The notes: generated by a model not told the origin, from the sequence alone. 64,000 bases of DNA from Halopelagius inordinatus (GCF_900113245.1 NZ_FOOQ01000001.1:1178001-1242000); one strand, 5' to 3'; shown: positions 33,391 through 41,686, numbered from the stretch's first letter. Numbers and translations: made by a program.

Positions 33391-34464
33391 TCACCGAGCG
33401 TAGTCGAGGACGGTGATTCGGGTCGCTTCGACGTCTTCGAGGATCGCTCCCCAACCGCCGACGGTGTACCGCTCTCGGGCGCCGTCCGTCTCGACGGTCA
33501 GACAGACCTGTCCGGCGAGTTGCGATAGCGGCGGCGAACCGTCCGTCTCGCCCGCCCCGGCGTAGTTCACGTCGACGATTTCTCCGACCAGTTCGGCGGT
33601 GTCGCCCGTCTGCGTGTCGAACCCCTCGATGCGAGCGCGGACTCCGACGCCCTCCGCGAGACACGGTTCGACGTCTCGGACGCACCGCCTGAGGTCCGCG
33701 TAGACGAACGGCGGGTCCGTCGGGCGGACGCTGTACACCTCGTCCCACACCTCCCACAGGCAGGTCTGGAAGTACCAGTGAAACACGTACGTGAGAGAGT
33801 AGTCGTCGGCGAGAACGCCGTACTGGTTGAGCGAGTGCGAGTGCGGCGCGAAACAGGTTCCGGTGCGGTCGACGAGGGCGAGGAACGGCGTCGGCAGCGT
33901 TCGGTGTCGTGCCTCCGTGACGACGCCGTCGAACTCCACGTCGTCTACGGCCGCGTCCGGGTCGGTGTGGAGCGTCGCCTTCACGACCGCGCCGTTCGAG
34001 AGCGCTTCGCTGAGCGCCGGTTTCAGCGTCTCGTACTGCTCCGGGGTCGCGGCGAGTTGGACCTCGGTTTCGGCGTCGCGGACGAGCGACGCGGCGCGTT
34101 GCAGCACCGTCTCGAAGCGCTTGACGATGCTCAGTTTGTGCTGGTCGACCTCCGGTTCGTTCCACCGATGTTCTATCTCGTCTGCGGCGTCTTCGAGCAT
34201 CGACGCTCGCCCCCTGAGGTCGTCGAGGACGACGGCGGGGTCGCACGCGCGGGCTTTGAGACTCTCCTGTTCGTACGTCTCGATGTAGCCTTTCGTCTCC
34301 AAGTCTCGGAGCACGTCGTAGATGCGCGCCGACGGCACGGCACACGAGTCGGCCAGTTCGGTCGCACTCGCCGTCCCGAGTCGGAGGAGCGTGTTGTACG
34401 CCTCCGCTTGGTACTGCGAGAGACCGGCGTCTTCGAGTGCGTCGCGCAACTCCGTGGAATCCAT
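33391..34464 (-). CDS. TrmB-family transcriptional regulator
   Basis: A 357-residue regulator. The N-terminal winged HTH ('A-x-E-L-A-D-S-C-A-V-P-S-A-R-I-Y-D-V-L-R-D-L') is the TrmB signature; a coiled helix (about 75-105) and a PLD-like middle domain follow ('L-A-A-T-P-E-Q-Y'), with a C-terminal beta-rich effector domain (about 245-355). TrmB proteins of haloarchaea control sugar and amino-acid metabolism. The start ATG 34464 is preferred over an upstream frame. Effector and targets are unknown. Confidence 0.88.
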   Translation of the reverse strand: MDSTELRDALEDAGLSQYQAEAYNTLLRLGTASATELADSCAVPSARIYDVLRDLETKGYIETYEQESLKARACDPAVVLDDLRGRASMLEDAADEIEHRWNEPEVDQHKLSIVKRFETVLQRAASLVRDAETEVQLAATPEQYETLKPALSEALSNGAVVKATLHTDPDAAVDDVEFDGVVTEARHRTLPTPFLALVDRTGTCFAPHSHSLNQYGVLADDYSLTYVFHWYFQTCLWEVWDEVYSVRPTDPPFVYADLRRCVRDVEPCLAEGVGVRARIEGFDTQTGDTAELVGEIVDVNYAGAGETDGSPPLSQLAGQVCLTVETDGARERYTVGGWGAILEDVEATRITVLDYAR

Positions 34465-34571
34465 CGTACGACCCGATATCCAGCCCAATTAATCAATAAC
34501 CTTTGGGACCGGACGGCTCTCGGAGCGGTCTCTCGGCTCCGACGCGTCGAAGAAGGAAGGAAAGCGGGTCG

Positions 34572-36077
34572 TTACTCGCTTTGGGGGCTGTAGTTCGGCG
34601 CTTCGTCGGTGATCATCACGTCGTGGGGGTGACCCTCGGTCTGTCCCGCACTGGAGACGCGGACGAACCGCGCCTCGCGCTTGAACTCCGGAAGCGTCTC
34701 CGACCCGACGTAGCCCATGCCGGAGCGCATCCCGCCGACGAGTTGGTGCAGTTCGGAGGCGAGCGTTCCCTTGAACGGCGTCGCCGCCTCGACGCCCTCG
34801 GGGACGAACTCCTCTTCTTGGTCCTCGTCTACGTCCTTCAGATAGCGGTCGCCGCCGCCGGATTTCATCGCGCCGACCGACCCCATGCCGCGGTACTGCT
34901 TGTACTTCTTGCCGTTCATCGTGATGACGCGGCCGGGCGCTTCCTCCGTGCCCGCGAAGTACGACCCGAGCATGACGGCGTCCGCGCCCGCGGCGATGGC
35001 CTTGATGGCGTCGCCGGAGTAGCGGATGCCGCCGTCTGCGATGACGGGGACGCCCTGTTCTGCGGCGACGTCAGCGACTTGTGCGACGGCCGTGATCTGA
35101 GGCATGCCCGCGCCGGTGACGACGCGCGTGGTGCAGATGGAACCGGGGCCGATGCCGACTTTCAGTCCGTCCGCGAAGTCGACGCAGGCCTCCGCCGCCT
35201 CGCGCGTCCCGATGTTGCCGACGACGACGTCCGCGTCGACGGACTCCTTTATCTCGCGGGCGCTTTCGAGGACGTTGAGGTTGTGCGCGTGAGCGCAGTC
35301 GATAAAGAGCACGTCGGCACCGGCTTCGTCCGCGGCGGTGGCGCGGTCCATCTCGAACGGGCCGACGGCGACGCCGGCGCGGAGGCGTCCATCCTCGTCG
35401 CGCGCGGCGTTCTCGTGTTCGCGGCGTTGGAGGATACCCTGCATCGTCACGAGTCCGACGAGACGCTTGTCGTCGTCGACGATGGGGACGCGCTCTATCT
35501 TGTGGTCGTACATGAGTTCGAGGGCGTCGCGCGCGGTGACGTCGCGCGGGGCGGTGATGACTTCGTCGGTCATCGCCTCGCGGACTTCGTCGGACTCGCC
35601 GACTTCGAGGTACGGGCGGATGTCCGTCCCGGAGATGATGCCGAGGACGGTGTCGTCTTCGTCGACGACGGGCGCGCCGGAGACGCCGCGGCGTTCCATC
35701 ATCTCGTCTACGTCGTTTATCGTCTGGCCGGGGCGCGCGGTTACGACGTTGTCGCGCCGGATGACGAGTTCGTCGGCTCGCTTCACGCGCTCTATCTCGG
35801 TGACCATCCGCTCTACGTCCATGTTGCGGTGGAGGACGCCGAGTCCCCCCTCGCGGGCCATCCCGATGGCCATGCCGCTCTCCGTGACGGTGTCCATCGC
35901 CGCCGAGAGAACCGGGACGTTGAGTTCGACGTTCTTCGAGACGCGCGTAGACACGTCCGCGTCGTCGGGTTCGACGCGGCTCTCGGCCGGTCTGAGCAGC
36001 ACGTCGTCGAACGTCAGCGCTTCTGGCACCTGCAGTTTCTCCGAGAAAGACTCTCGCTCGGGAACGTCGTTCGCCAT
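34572..36077 (-). CDS. guaB: Inosine-5'-monophosphate dehydrogenase
   Basis: A 501-residue enzyme oxidising IMP to XMP with NAD+, the first step of GMP synthesis. The TIM barrel is interrupted by two CBS domains (about 95-215). The catalytic loop G-S-I-C315-T-T-R carries the active-site Cys, and 'D-G-G-I-R-Y-S-G-D' and the flap 'Y-R-G-M-G-S' follow. Length matches bacterial/archaeal GuaB. ATG 36077 chosen; the upstream frame is not conserved. A TATA-like ttttgtcg lies near -26. Confidence 0.95.
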   Translation of the reverse strand: MANDVPERESFSEKLQVPEALTFDDVLLRPAESRVEPDDADVSTRVSKNVELNVPVLSAAMDTVTESGMAIGMAREGGLGVLHRNMDVERMVTEIERVKRADELVIRRDNVVTARPGQTINDVDEMMERRGVSGAPVVDEDDTVLGIISGTDIRPYLEVGESDEVREAMTDEVITAPRDVTARDALELMYDHKIERVPIVDDDKRLVGLVTMQGILQRREHENAARDEDGRLRAGVAVGPFEMDRATAADEAGADVLFIDCAHAHNLNVLESAREIKESVDADVVVGNIGTREAAEACVDFADGLKVGIGPGSICTTRVVTGAGMPQITAVAQVADVAAEQGVPVIADGGIRYSGDAIKAIAAGADAVMLGSYFAGTEEAPGRVITMNGKKYKQYRGMGSVGAMKSGGGDRYLKDVDEDQEEEFVPEGVEAATPFKGTLASELHQLVGGMRSGMGYVGSETLPEFKREARFVRVSSAGQTEGHPHDVMITDEAPNYSPQSE

Positions 36078-36159
36078 GTAAATCGTCCATAGTCCTTCGA
36101 CAAAAGGGTTCCGAGATGGCACGCCTGTGCAGAACGTTGCCACGTAGTCGCGCCGATAT

Positions 36160-36177
36160 ATACACAATTATGTGTAT
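36160..36177. promoter_or_regulatory. Inverted repeat in the guaB divergent spacer
   Basis: ATACACA-ATTA-TGTGTAT has perfect seven-base arms. It lies in the 198-bp spacer between guaB (start 36077) and the small membrane protein (start 36276), 83-100 bp from guaB. It could be an operator, but its distance makes that only a possibility. Confidence 0.35.
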
Positions 36178-36275
36178 CGTTGGCGAGTTACTCTCTCGAA
36201 CGGACGTATTCGGCGGTGACGGTCCGACAGCGACACTCCGCAAACGCTATTCGGGCGAAGGCGCTACTGACTGGC

Positions 36276-36563
36276 ATGCGCGTTCCCGATATCCCCGACC
36301 GCCTCGTCGTCGTACTCATCGGGGTCTCAGTCCTCTTCTTACCGCTGGTGTTACTCGGACTCACGCTCGGGTTCCTCGCGTTCGTCGGGGAGCTAGTTCC
36401 CGGTCGTCTGAGTCTCGTCGAACTGCTGGAACTGTACGTCATCGAGTTACTCGTGCTTACGGTGTTCTCGTACGGTCTGTACCGCCTGGTTCGGATACTG
36501 GTCGTCCACAAACTTCCGGAGTCGCTCGACTCTCTGGACGAGGACGACTCGACGGAGAGATAG
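36276..36563 (+). CDS. Small two-TM haloarchaeal membrane protein
   Basis: A 95-residue protein with two TM spans (about 13-40 and 50-75) and a short acidic tail. A longer frame to 36180 is unlikely because it runs into the guaB spacer and starts with a non-hydrophobic extension; ATG 36276 begins just before the first span. No family recognised. It is convergent with the FNT channel gene (21 bp). Confidence 0.6.
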   Translation: MRVPDIPDRLVVVLIGVSVLFLPLVLLGLTLGFLAFVGELVPGRLSLVELLELYVIELLVLTVFSYGLYRLVRILVVHKLPESLDSLDEDDSTER

Positions 36564-36584
36564 CGGGCGCGAACCGTTCGACCG

Positions 36585-37532
36585 TTACTCCTCGTCGTGG
36601 TGCTGTATCGGCACGTACGACCGACCGGCGCGTTCGCCGAGCAACCACTCTCTGTCCGTCAGTTTCCGATCGGAGCCGTCCTTGCGCGCGATGTCGAGGC
36701 GTTCCTCCGTCGTCTGGAAGTAGTTGACGACGGTCACGAGGAGGACGCCTCCGAGCGTGTTACCGAGGAGGACGGGCAACACGAACCCGTACAGTCCCTG
36801 CAGGAGGACCCCGTGTCCGGTGAAAACGAGATACATCAACTCCGTGAACGAGACGACGGAGTGAAACAGGTTCCCGAACGGAATCGCGAGAAACGCGAGA
36901 TAGACCACGAGCAATCGAGTGAGGCTGTCGGTGACGGCGTAGACGAGCCAGACGACGCCCGCGACGATGAGGCCCGCGAAGGCCGCCTTGTAGAAGAGAC
37001 TCCAGAACGGGGTTTCGATGCCTTTCGTGGCGAGATACGTCGCGGCTTCGGCTTCCGCCGGAGAGAGCATCCCGGAGCGAGCGAGTACGAACGCCCCGAA
37101 CCCGCCGCCGGTGAAGTTACCGAGGATGACCACAGACCAGATGACGAGCAGACGGGGGAGACTCATCAACCGCTCTAACAGTAAGACCACGGGCGGGAGC
37201 GTGTTCTCGGTGTACAGTTGGTAGCCGCCGAGGATGATGAAGATGAATCCGAGCGGGTAGAGTATCGCGCTGAGTATCGGGTCGCTATCGGTGGCCGCGG
37301 TCATCGTCGCGTACAGCAGATACGTGACCGTGATGGCGAATCCGGCGGCGAGAGAGCTGAAGAACAGTTCCCGCGTCCCAAGCGTCGCCTCCTCGTCGGC
37401 GGCGGCGACGATGCGCTGGAACACCTCGTGGGTCTCGAACTGGTCGCGGACGACGGACCCAACGGCGGGTGCGCCGCGTTGTGACCGCTCTATCGCCTCG
37501 CGAACCGTCTCGTCGTCGGGCGTCTGGTCCAT
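36585..37532 (-). CDS. Formate/nitrite transporter (FNT) family protein
   Basis: A 315-residue polytopic membrane protein with about six TM segments. FNT hallmarks are the 'L-G-N-F-T-G-G' loop motif and its counterpart 'L-G-N-T-L-G-G', which line the pentameric anion channel. It would move formate, nitrite or a related monovalent anion. An N-terminal cytosolic helix (about 50 residues) precedes the channel. ATG 37532 chosen over a GTG two codons upstream. The substrate is uncertain, as no nitrate or formate genes are close. Confidence 0.88.
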   Translation of the reverse strand: MDQTPDDETVREAIERSQRGAPAVGSVVRDQFETHEVFQRIVAAADEEATLGTRELFFSSLAAGFAITVTYLLYATMTAATDSDPILSAILYPLGFIFIILGGYQLYTENTLPPVVLLLERLMSLPRLLVIWSVVILGNFTGGGFGAFVLARSGMLSPAEAEAATYLATKGIETPFWSLFYKAAFAGLIVAGVVWLVYAVTDSLTRLLVVYLAFLAIPFGNLFHSVVSFTELMYLVFTGHGVLLQGLYGFVLPVLLGNTLGGVLLVTVVNYFQTTEERLDIARKDGSDRKLTDREWLLGERAGRSYVPIQHHDEE

Positions 37533-37803
37533 CACCACCGTATAGATATTCGGGAGACAAAATGCCTCTCGTTCGCGAGTCCGTCGGCCACCCGGTCACA
37601 GACGAGCGCACGGCCCGACAGCACCGAGTGGACGACCGTGCAATATTCGCCCGATACGCTACTCCTGATCGACGATTCGTCGATTTATCTCCCGTTCACC
37701 GAAGACATGTAGCCACTTTTTAAGTAGTGACGGTGAAGATACTCTGTACCGTGTTGTCCTTTCCCACACAACGTTTAATAGTTTCGTGGGTTTGATTTCA
37801 GGT
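37533..37803. other. Intergenic region before the DUF5794-like gene cluster
   Basis: This 271-bp spacer lacks a convincing gene. It contains a TTTAATA TATA-like element at 37774-37780, 24-30 bp before an ATG at 37804, and short AT-rich runs (cactttttaagtagtg near 37717-37732). No terminators or repeats stand out. Confidence 0.4.
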
Positions 37804-38019
37804 ATGGACTCCGAGTGTCCCGCCGCATCGCGCATCGCCGGTCAGGAAATCGTCGACTCCGGCAGCCTCTTTATTACAGCGATGTGGCGAACATTTAAAT
37901 TCGGGACCAAACTCCTCCCGAATCTCGACCTCCTCGGAGTGCGCGAACTCACCGGATGCGACGACGCCTCGTCCGGCTTGCGTTCGTATCGCCAGTTGGC
38001 CGATGGTGACGGCCGCTAG
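37804..38019 (+). CDS. Hypothetical small protein, doubtful
   Basis: A 71-codon frame with GC-rich third positions, a TATA-like TTTAATA 24-30 bp upstream and a stop 6 bp before the DUF5794-like gene. The product has no recognised motif and two to three scattered Cys. It may be a real leader gene co-transcribed with the next, or simply untranslated leader. An 81-codon frame on the opposite strand overlaps it. Confidence 0.35.
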   Translation: MDSECPAASRIAGQEIVDSGSLFITAMWRTFKFGTKLLPNLDLLGVRELTGCDDASSGLRSYRQLADGDGR

Positions 38020-38025
38020 ATCCGA

Positions 38026-38931
38026 ATGAGTGTCTCTCGACATCCGGTCGCCCTCCGGTTAGAACAGCATGTGGGCGGAGCCACGCGCCTGTTGGCGACG
38101 GTGATGGCTCTGCCCCTCGTAGACGGTATCTTCCCCGCACTCATCATCGCGGGGGCGTTGAGCAGTCCCGCCAGCATCCTGGAGACGGGGCTTCTCATCT
38201 TCGGGGGGTCCGCCACGGTGGCGGTCATCCTCGCCGAGATGGAGGGCACTCGCCGCGAACAGATCACCTCCGTGCTCCTCATCGGAGCGTTCATCATCCC
38301 CATCGCCGGCATCGAAGCGGTGTTCGCGGAGACGTTGCAGACGCTGTTGGCGTTCGAGGTGTTCCACCGCTTCGCCGGGTTGGTCATCCTCGCCGTCGCC
38401 GCGAAGACGGCGTCCTCGAAGGTGGGCGAGTATCTCCCCTCCCCGAGCATCATCGTCGGACTCGGCCTCGTGGCGAGTTTCGACCCGTCGGGTGCCCGCC
38501 TCATCGTCGACCCCAACGTGACGACGATACTGCACGCCGCCGCGGCGGCCGGGACGGGCGTCGGATTCGCCCTCCTGGTCGCTCTCTTCGCGCCGCGTCT
38601 CCGCGGCGCGGTGGACATAGACCGCTTCCGCTTCGGGAGTTCGGTCGCCCTCGGCATGCTCGCGATAGACGTGTTGGGTCTTCTCCCGACGGACCGACCC
38701 ATCGCCCTCGGCGTCTTGGCCGTCACGGCCCTGTTCGCCTTCGACCCGAACGCCGGCGACGCGGACGCCGAAACCGCCGTCGGAGAACCGGACGCGTCCA
38801 GTGCGGCACTCGCGGACGGCGGCGACTCCGACTCCGTGTCGGAGCCGGCGAACGCCGCCGACGCCGACGCCGACTCGGACGCCGGGTACGGCTACCCCGG
38901 CGAGGACGAGTCGCGCGCGCCGTGGCTCTGA
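38026..38931 (+). CDS. DUF5794-like integral membrane protein
   Basis: A 301-residue membrane protein with seven or so hydrophobic segments ('D-G-I-F-P-A-L-I-I-A-G-A-L' in the first, 'G-L-L-I-F-G-G-S-A-T-V-A-V-I-L-A-E-M-E-G' in the second) and an acidic, low-complexity Asp/Ala-rich tail from about residue 245. I recall the haloarchaeal family DUF5794 for this pattern. A paired DUF5795-like protein lies 540 bp downstream on the same strand. Function is unknown. Confidence 0.75.
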   Translation: MSVSRHPVALRLEQHVGGATRLLATVMALPLVDGIFPALIIAGALSSPASILETGLLIFGGSATVAVILAEMEGTRREQITSVLLIGAFIIPIAGIEAVFAETLQTLLAFEVFHRFAGLVILAVAAKTASSKVGEYLPSPSIIVGLGLVASFDPSGARLIVDPNVTTILHAAAAAGTGVGFALLVALFAPRLRGAVDIDRFRFGSSVALGMLAIDVLGLLPTDRPIALGVLAVTALFAFDPNAGDADAETAVGEPDASSAALADGGDSDSVSEPANAADADADSDAGYGYPGEDESRAPWL

Positions 38932-39002
38932 CCCCCGCGGACGCCGTCTCGACTGCTCACCGCTGACGCACTCTTTTGCCGGTTCCCCTCGTTCGTTCGA
39001 CC

Positions 39003-39404
39003 ATGGGAGACGCCCGATTCCGCGTCGAGACGGACGCTCGCCTCGACGTCGTCGACGTGACGGACCGAGTCGAAGACGCGCTTGCCGACGGCGCCGGACC
39101 CGACGACGACGCCGTCTGTACGGTGTTCGTCCGGCACACGACGGCGGGACTCGTCTGCAACGAGAACGAACGCCGACTGCTCTCGGACGTCGAGGAACTG
39201 CTCTCGTCTGCAGTCCCGGACGAGGGGTGGGCGCACGACGAACTGGACGGAAACGCCGACTCGCACCTCCGAGCGATGCTTCTCGGCAACGGCGTCACCG
39301 TCCCACTCGCGGACGGGGAGTTGGACCTCGGGACGTGGCAGTCGCTTCTCCTCGTCGAGTGCGACGGCCCGCGGACGCGAACCGTCTCGGTGGTGACGCA
39401 CTGA
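39003..39404 (+). CDS. YjbQ/UPF0047-family protein
   Basis: A 133-residue protein of the UPF0047 fold, with the usual 'V-F-V-R-H-T-T-A-G-L-V-C-N-E-N' segment (His near 52 binds metal or phosphate in family members) and a C-terminal 'Q-S-L-L-L-V-E-C-D-G-P-R' strand. Members are linked to thiamine-phosphate chemistry in bacteria, though the physiological role is unsettled. ATG 39003 fits the conserved start. It sits between the DUF5794-like and DUF5795-like genes. Confidence 0.85.
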   Translation: MGDARFRVETDARLDVVDVTDRVEDALADGAGPDDDAVCTVFVRHTTAGLVCNENERRLLSDVEELLSSAVPDEGWAHDELDGNADSHLRAMLLGNGVTVPLADGELDLGTWQSLLLVECDGPRTRTVSVVTH

Positions 39405-39466
39405 CGCGGTGGCGGCCCGTCGGACGACGACGGAGGACTTACGCCGCTTCGTATCCACGACCGACC

Positions 39467-39688
39467 ATGAGCAATCGCGTCGTGCAAGGTCGGATGGTGA
39501 CGCCCGAAACGCTCGCGGAACTCGTCGAGGGGGAACGCCCGATGGAGGCCGAAGATATAGAGGACGCGGACAGAGACTGTCCCGACTGCGGGGGCGACGT
39601 CCTCTCTGTCGGATACATGCCGAGCGTCACCGAGTTCGTGACGGCCTACAAATGCCAAGACTGCGATTGGGGCGAGACGGACCGCTGA
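39467..39688 (+). CDS. DUF5795-like zinc-ribbon protein
   Basis: A 73-residue protein with two C-x2-C pairs (C-P-D-C and C-Q-D-C) that should bind zinc, and a conserved-looking 'D-V-L-S-V-G-Y-M-P-S-V-T-E-F-V-T' middle. I recall this as haloarchaeal DUF5795. Function is unknown; the proximity to DUF5794-like membrane protein in this and other haloarchaea suggests a functional link, an inference. Confidence 0.78.
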   Translation: MSNRVVQGRMVTPETLAELVEGERPMEAEDIEDADRDCPDCGGDVLSVGYMPSVTEFVTAYKCQDCDWGETDR

Positions 39689-39749
39689 CCGACCGCCGTC
39701 AATCGAAATTCCTTTAAGTTGTATCGACTAACGCCTGAGTGCACACACA

Positions 39750-39928
39750 GGGGCCGTGGCCAAGCCCGGCATGGCGACTGACTCCAGAGGCTTGGCGCCC
39801 GGTGACGACACTCCAGACTGATATACCGAGCGACCGACTGATCATCGGTCGTGTTGACGACCCTCTGGAGTACCGAGGCGCGTACCGGAGATATCAGTCG
39901 ATCGGGGGTTCAAATCCCTCCGGCCCCA
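39750..39928 (+). tRNA. tRNA-Trp(CCA) with a 105-nt intron
   Basis: Exon 1 (39750-39787) gives the acceptor strand GGGGCCG, a D arm and the anticodon CCA at 39784-39786. Exon 2 (39893-39928) gives the U-C-A-G-U anticodon 3' strand, the T arm (ggttcaaatcc) and CGGCCCC plus discriminator A. The intron (39788-39892) lies at the canonical archaeal position after nucleotide 37, where a splicing endonuclease recognises a bulge-helix-bulge. The 3' CCA is not encoded. Acceptor and anticodon arms pair fully. Confidence 0.93.
39788..39892 (+). ncRNA. tRNA-Trp intron carrying a box C/D guide RNA
   Basis: The 105-nt intron holds UGACGA at 39803-39808 (box C) and at 39855-39860 (box C'), and CCGA at 39826-39829 (D') and 39873-39876 (D). 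The guide before D is complementary to exon bases 39781-39789, and its fifth base upstream (39868) pairs with C34 (39784). The guide before D' (39816-39824) is complementary to 39891-39899, and its fifth base (39821) pairs with U39 (39894). This matches the known haloarchaeal tRNA-Trp intron that guides 2'-O-methylation of C34 and U39. Confidence 0.85.
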
Positions 39929-39973
39929 CTTTCTCTCAGAACTCACCACCGAGCGAGCGCTCCGTCGCTCGCG
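39907..39973. repeat. tRNA-Trp 3' end and flank, first copy of a direct repeat
   Basis: The T-arm and acceptor end of tRNA-Trp plus its 45-bp flank (ttctctcagaac...gctccgtcgctcgcg) recur at 40046-40113. This copy contains the functional tRNA end. Such a duplication is typical of att sites left by integrative elements at tRNA genes. Confidence 0.65.
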
Positions 39974-40004
39974 AACAGCGTGAGTTCCGCGCGTAGTGAA
40001 CGCT

Positions 40005-40017
40005 GGAGGGATTTGAA
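40005..40017 (-). repeat. Inverted copy of the tRNA-Trp T-arm
   Basis: ggagggatttgaa is the exact reverse complement of 39909-39921 in the tRNA T arm/acceptor. It sits between the two direct copies, so the region has been rearranged at least once. Confidence 0.6.
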
Positions 40018-40045
40018 TCGGGGAGCGAACGGAGTGAGCGACCGA

Positions 40046-40113
40046 GGTTCGAATCCCTCCGCCCCACTTTCTCTCAGAACTACCGCTCAGAGCAGACGCT
40101 CCGTCGCTCGCGG
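40046..40113. repeat. tRNA-Trp 3' end and flank, second copy
   Basis: ggttcgaatccctccgcccc followed by the same ttctctcagaac flank, with one base missing from the acceptor strand and a G for A in the T loop. It has no 5' tRNA half, so it is not a gene. It lies about 140 bp after the first copy. Confidence 0.65.
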
Positions 40114-40227
40114 GCGGACGTCCTCTTTCCGACGCGTTCCGAGGGCGTGCAGTACACCGATTAGAACCCGTCGGCGCCACCCATCGGGCACCACGTTTAG
40201 CCCCTCCGCCTGCGTACCATTCGTCGA

Positions 40228-40437
40228 ATGACATCCTCCCCACCACGACGATGGGAGTATCGGACGCTGAAACCGCCGCGCGAGGCCACCCAAAAGGAGG
40301 CGCGGGACCCGACCGAAGAGTTGAACGAACTCGGTCGGGAGGGGTGGGAACTGGTCGATACCATCGACTTCACCGGCGGCGGGACGAAACTGCTCGTCCT
40401 GAAGCGACCCCGAGACGAGGGGGACGGAGATGAGTAA
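40228..40437 (+). CDS. DUF4177-like small protein
   Basis: A 69-residue protein. 'W-E-Y-R-T-L-K' at the start, 'L-N-E-L-G-R-E-G-W-E-L-V' in the middle and 'K-L-L-V-L-K-R' near the end are the DUF4177 signature. The function is unknown. It overlaps the next membrane-protein gene by 8 bp, so the two are translationally coupled. Confidence 0.85.
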   Translation: MTSSPPRRWEYRTLKPPREATQKEARDPTEELNELGREGWELVDTIDFTGGGTKLLVLKRPRDEGDGDE

Positions 40438-41452
40438 CGAAGGAACCGACAACATCGGGACGGCGAACACGATGCGGAGACGGGCGGGCGACAGTCGGGT
40501 GAAGCTCTGGTTCCTCTTGGACGCGAACCGTTTTGCCGTCGTCGCCGCCCTGGCACTCGGCGTCTTCACGTCTCTCATCGTGGCCAGCATGGTGCTGCAT
40601 CCGTCGCTCCAAGCGAGGATACAGAGGACGGACACCATCGAGACTATCTTCTCGGCTATGATCGGCGTCGTCGTCACCGGGACGACGCTCGTCGTCACCA
40701 TCAACCAACTCGTGCTCTCCCAAGAGACGGGTCCGCTGGGCGACCAACGCAAGCGGATGAGCGACGCGATGGACTTTCGGACGTACGCGGCGGAACTGTT
40801 CACAGACACCCCGCCCGCGTACCCCTCGCTTTTCCTCCAGCAGATAGTCGAGACGAGCGAGCAACGGGCGAATGCCCTCGACAGAATCGTCGCCGACAAC
40901 GACGACGATGAACTCCGCAGACAGGTCGAGGAGTTCGTCGATAGTCTCCGCGGGAACGCGGACGAAGTCACCGACGAACTCGAGAACGCGACGTTCGGGG
41001 AGTTCGACGTGATGAGCGCCGCGTTGGACTTCAACTACTCGTGGAAGGTGTATCAGATAGAGCGGATGACCGAGACGTTCGGAGGGAGTCTGAGCGACGA
41101 CGAACGGGAGGCGTTCGATAGACTGCAGAAGGCGCTTTCGATGTTCGGCCCGGCGCGCGAACACATCAAGACGCTCTACTTCCAGTGGGCGTTGGTCGAC
41201 CTCTCGCAGTACATCCTCTACATGGCGGTTCCGGCCATCGTCGTCTCGGGAATCATGCTCACCTTCGTGGGGGCGGGGACGTTCCCGGGGTCGACGTTCA
41301 CCATCGACAACATCGTCTGGGTCACCGCCGGGGCGTTCACCGTCACGGTTCTGCCGTTCCTCCTGTTTACCTCCTACATCCTCCGCGTCGCGACGGCGGC
41401 GAAGCGAACGCTCGCCGTCGGTCCCCTCATCCTTCGGGAACCCAAGGAGTGA
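40430..41452 (+). CDS. Four-TM haloarchaeal membrane protein
   Basis: A 340-residue protein with two TM segments near 35-55 and 72-92, a long helical cytosolic or external region (about 110-245), and two TM segments near 255-280 and 290-315. The sequence is acidic and I do not recognise a named family. It follows the DUF4177-like gene with an 8-bp overlap. No catalytic motif is visible. Confidence 0.75.
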   Translation: MSNEGTDNIGTANTMRRRAGDSRVKLWFLLDANRFAVVAALALGVFTSLIVASMVLHPSLQARIQRTDTIETIFSAMIGVVVTGTTLVVTINQLVLSQETGPLGDQRKRMSDAMDFRTYAAELFTDTPPAYPSLFLQQIVETSEQRANALDRIVADNDDDELRRQVEEFVDSLRGNADEVTDELENATFGEFDVMSAALDFNYSWKVYQIERMTETFGGSLSDDEREAFDRLQKALSMFGPAREHIKTLYFQWALVDLSQYILYMAVPAIVVSGIMLTFVGAGTFPGSTFTIDNIVWVTAGAFTVTVLPFLLFTSYILRVATAAKRTLAVGPLILREPKE

Positions 41453-41521
41453 GGAACGGACGACTCCGACCCGCGCCCGTAACGCCATCTCGCGGGCGGA
41501 CGTACGCACCGGGCGAGCAGC

Positions 41522-41686
41522 ATGGACCCACCGACGGAGGGCGACGCGTACGAGTTCGAGCGAACGTTCACCGTCGCGGAGGTGCGGCAGTTCGCGTCGC
41601 TTTCGGCGACGCTGACACAGAGCGGTCACGCGGCGTCGGACGGGTCGTCGGCGTTCGCCGCTCTCAGAGACGAGGAGCGACGACCC
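41522..41686 (+). pseudogene. Truncated MaoC-like dehydratase N-terminus (remnant)
   Basis: The frame from the ATG at 41522 begins 'E-F-E-R-T-F-T-V-A-E-V-R-Q-F-A-S-L-S', which matches the N-terminal strand and helix of MaoC/hot-dog dehydratases ('Y-E-R-T-F-T-x-E-D-V-x-x-F-A-x-L-S-G-D'). Homology fades after about residue 25 and the frame runs into the 3' end of the glycosyltransferase on the other strand (stop at 41749). The hydratase core is absent. It is best read as a gene remnant; a small real protein cannot be excluded. Confidence 0.45.

Larger units (their letters stand above)
39929..40227. other. Gene-free post-tRNA region with att-like copies
   Basis: This 299-bp stretch has no convincing gene. 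It holds the direct and inverted tRNA-end copies described at 40005-40017 and 40046-40113 and runs of gagcg-rich repeats (gagcgagcgctccgtcgctcgcg). It looks like a scar of past integration and excision events. An open frame across it is a tRNA-repeat artefact. Confidence 0.55.

Noticed and set aside
34503-36092. 529-codon plus-strand open frame over guaB
   Set aside because: Antisense shadow of a well-identified enzyme.
37798-38043. 81-codon minus-strand frame opposite the doubtful small gene
   Set aside because: No motif or promoter; its frame probably reflects the GC-rich composition of the opposite strand.
39842-40246. 134-codon minus-strand frame with R-D-L-N-P-R
   Set aside because: Runs across the tRNA-Trp end copies; this is the well-known artefact of translating tRNA T-arms, not a protein.
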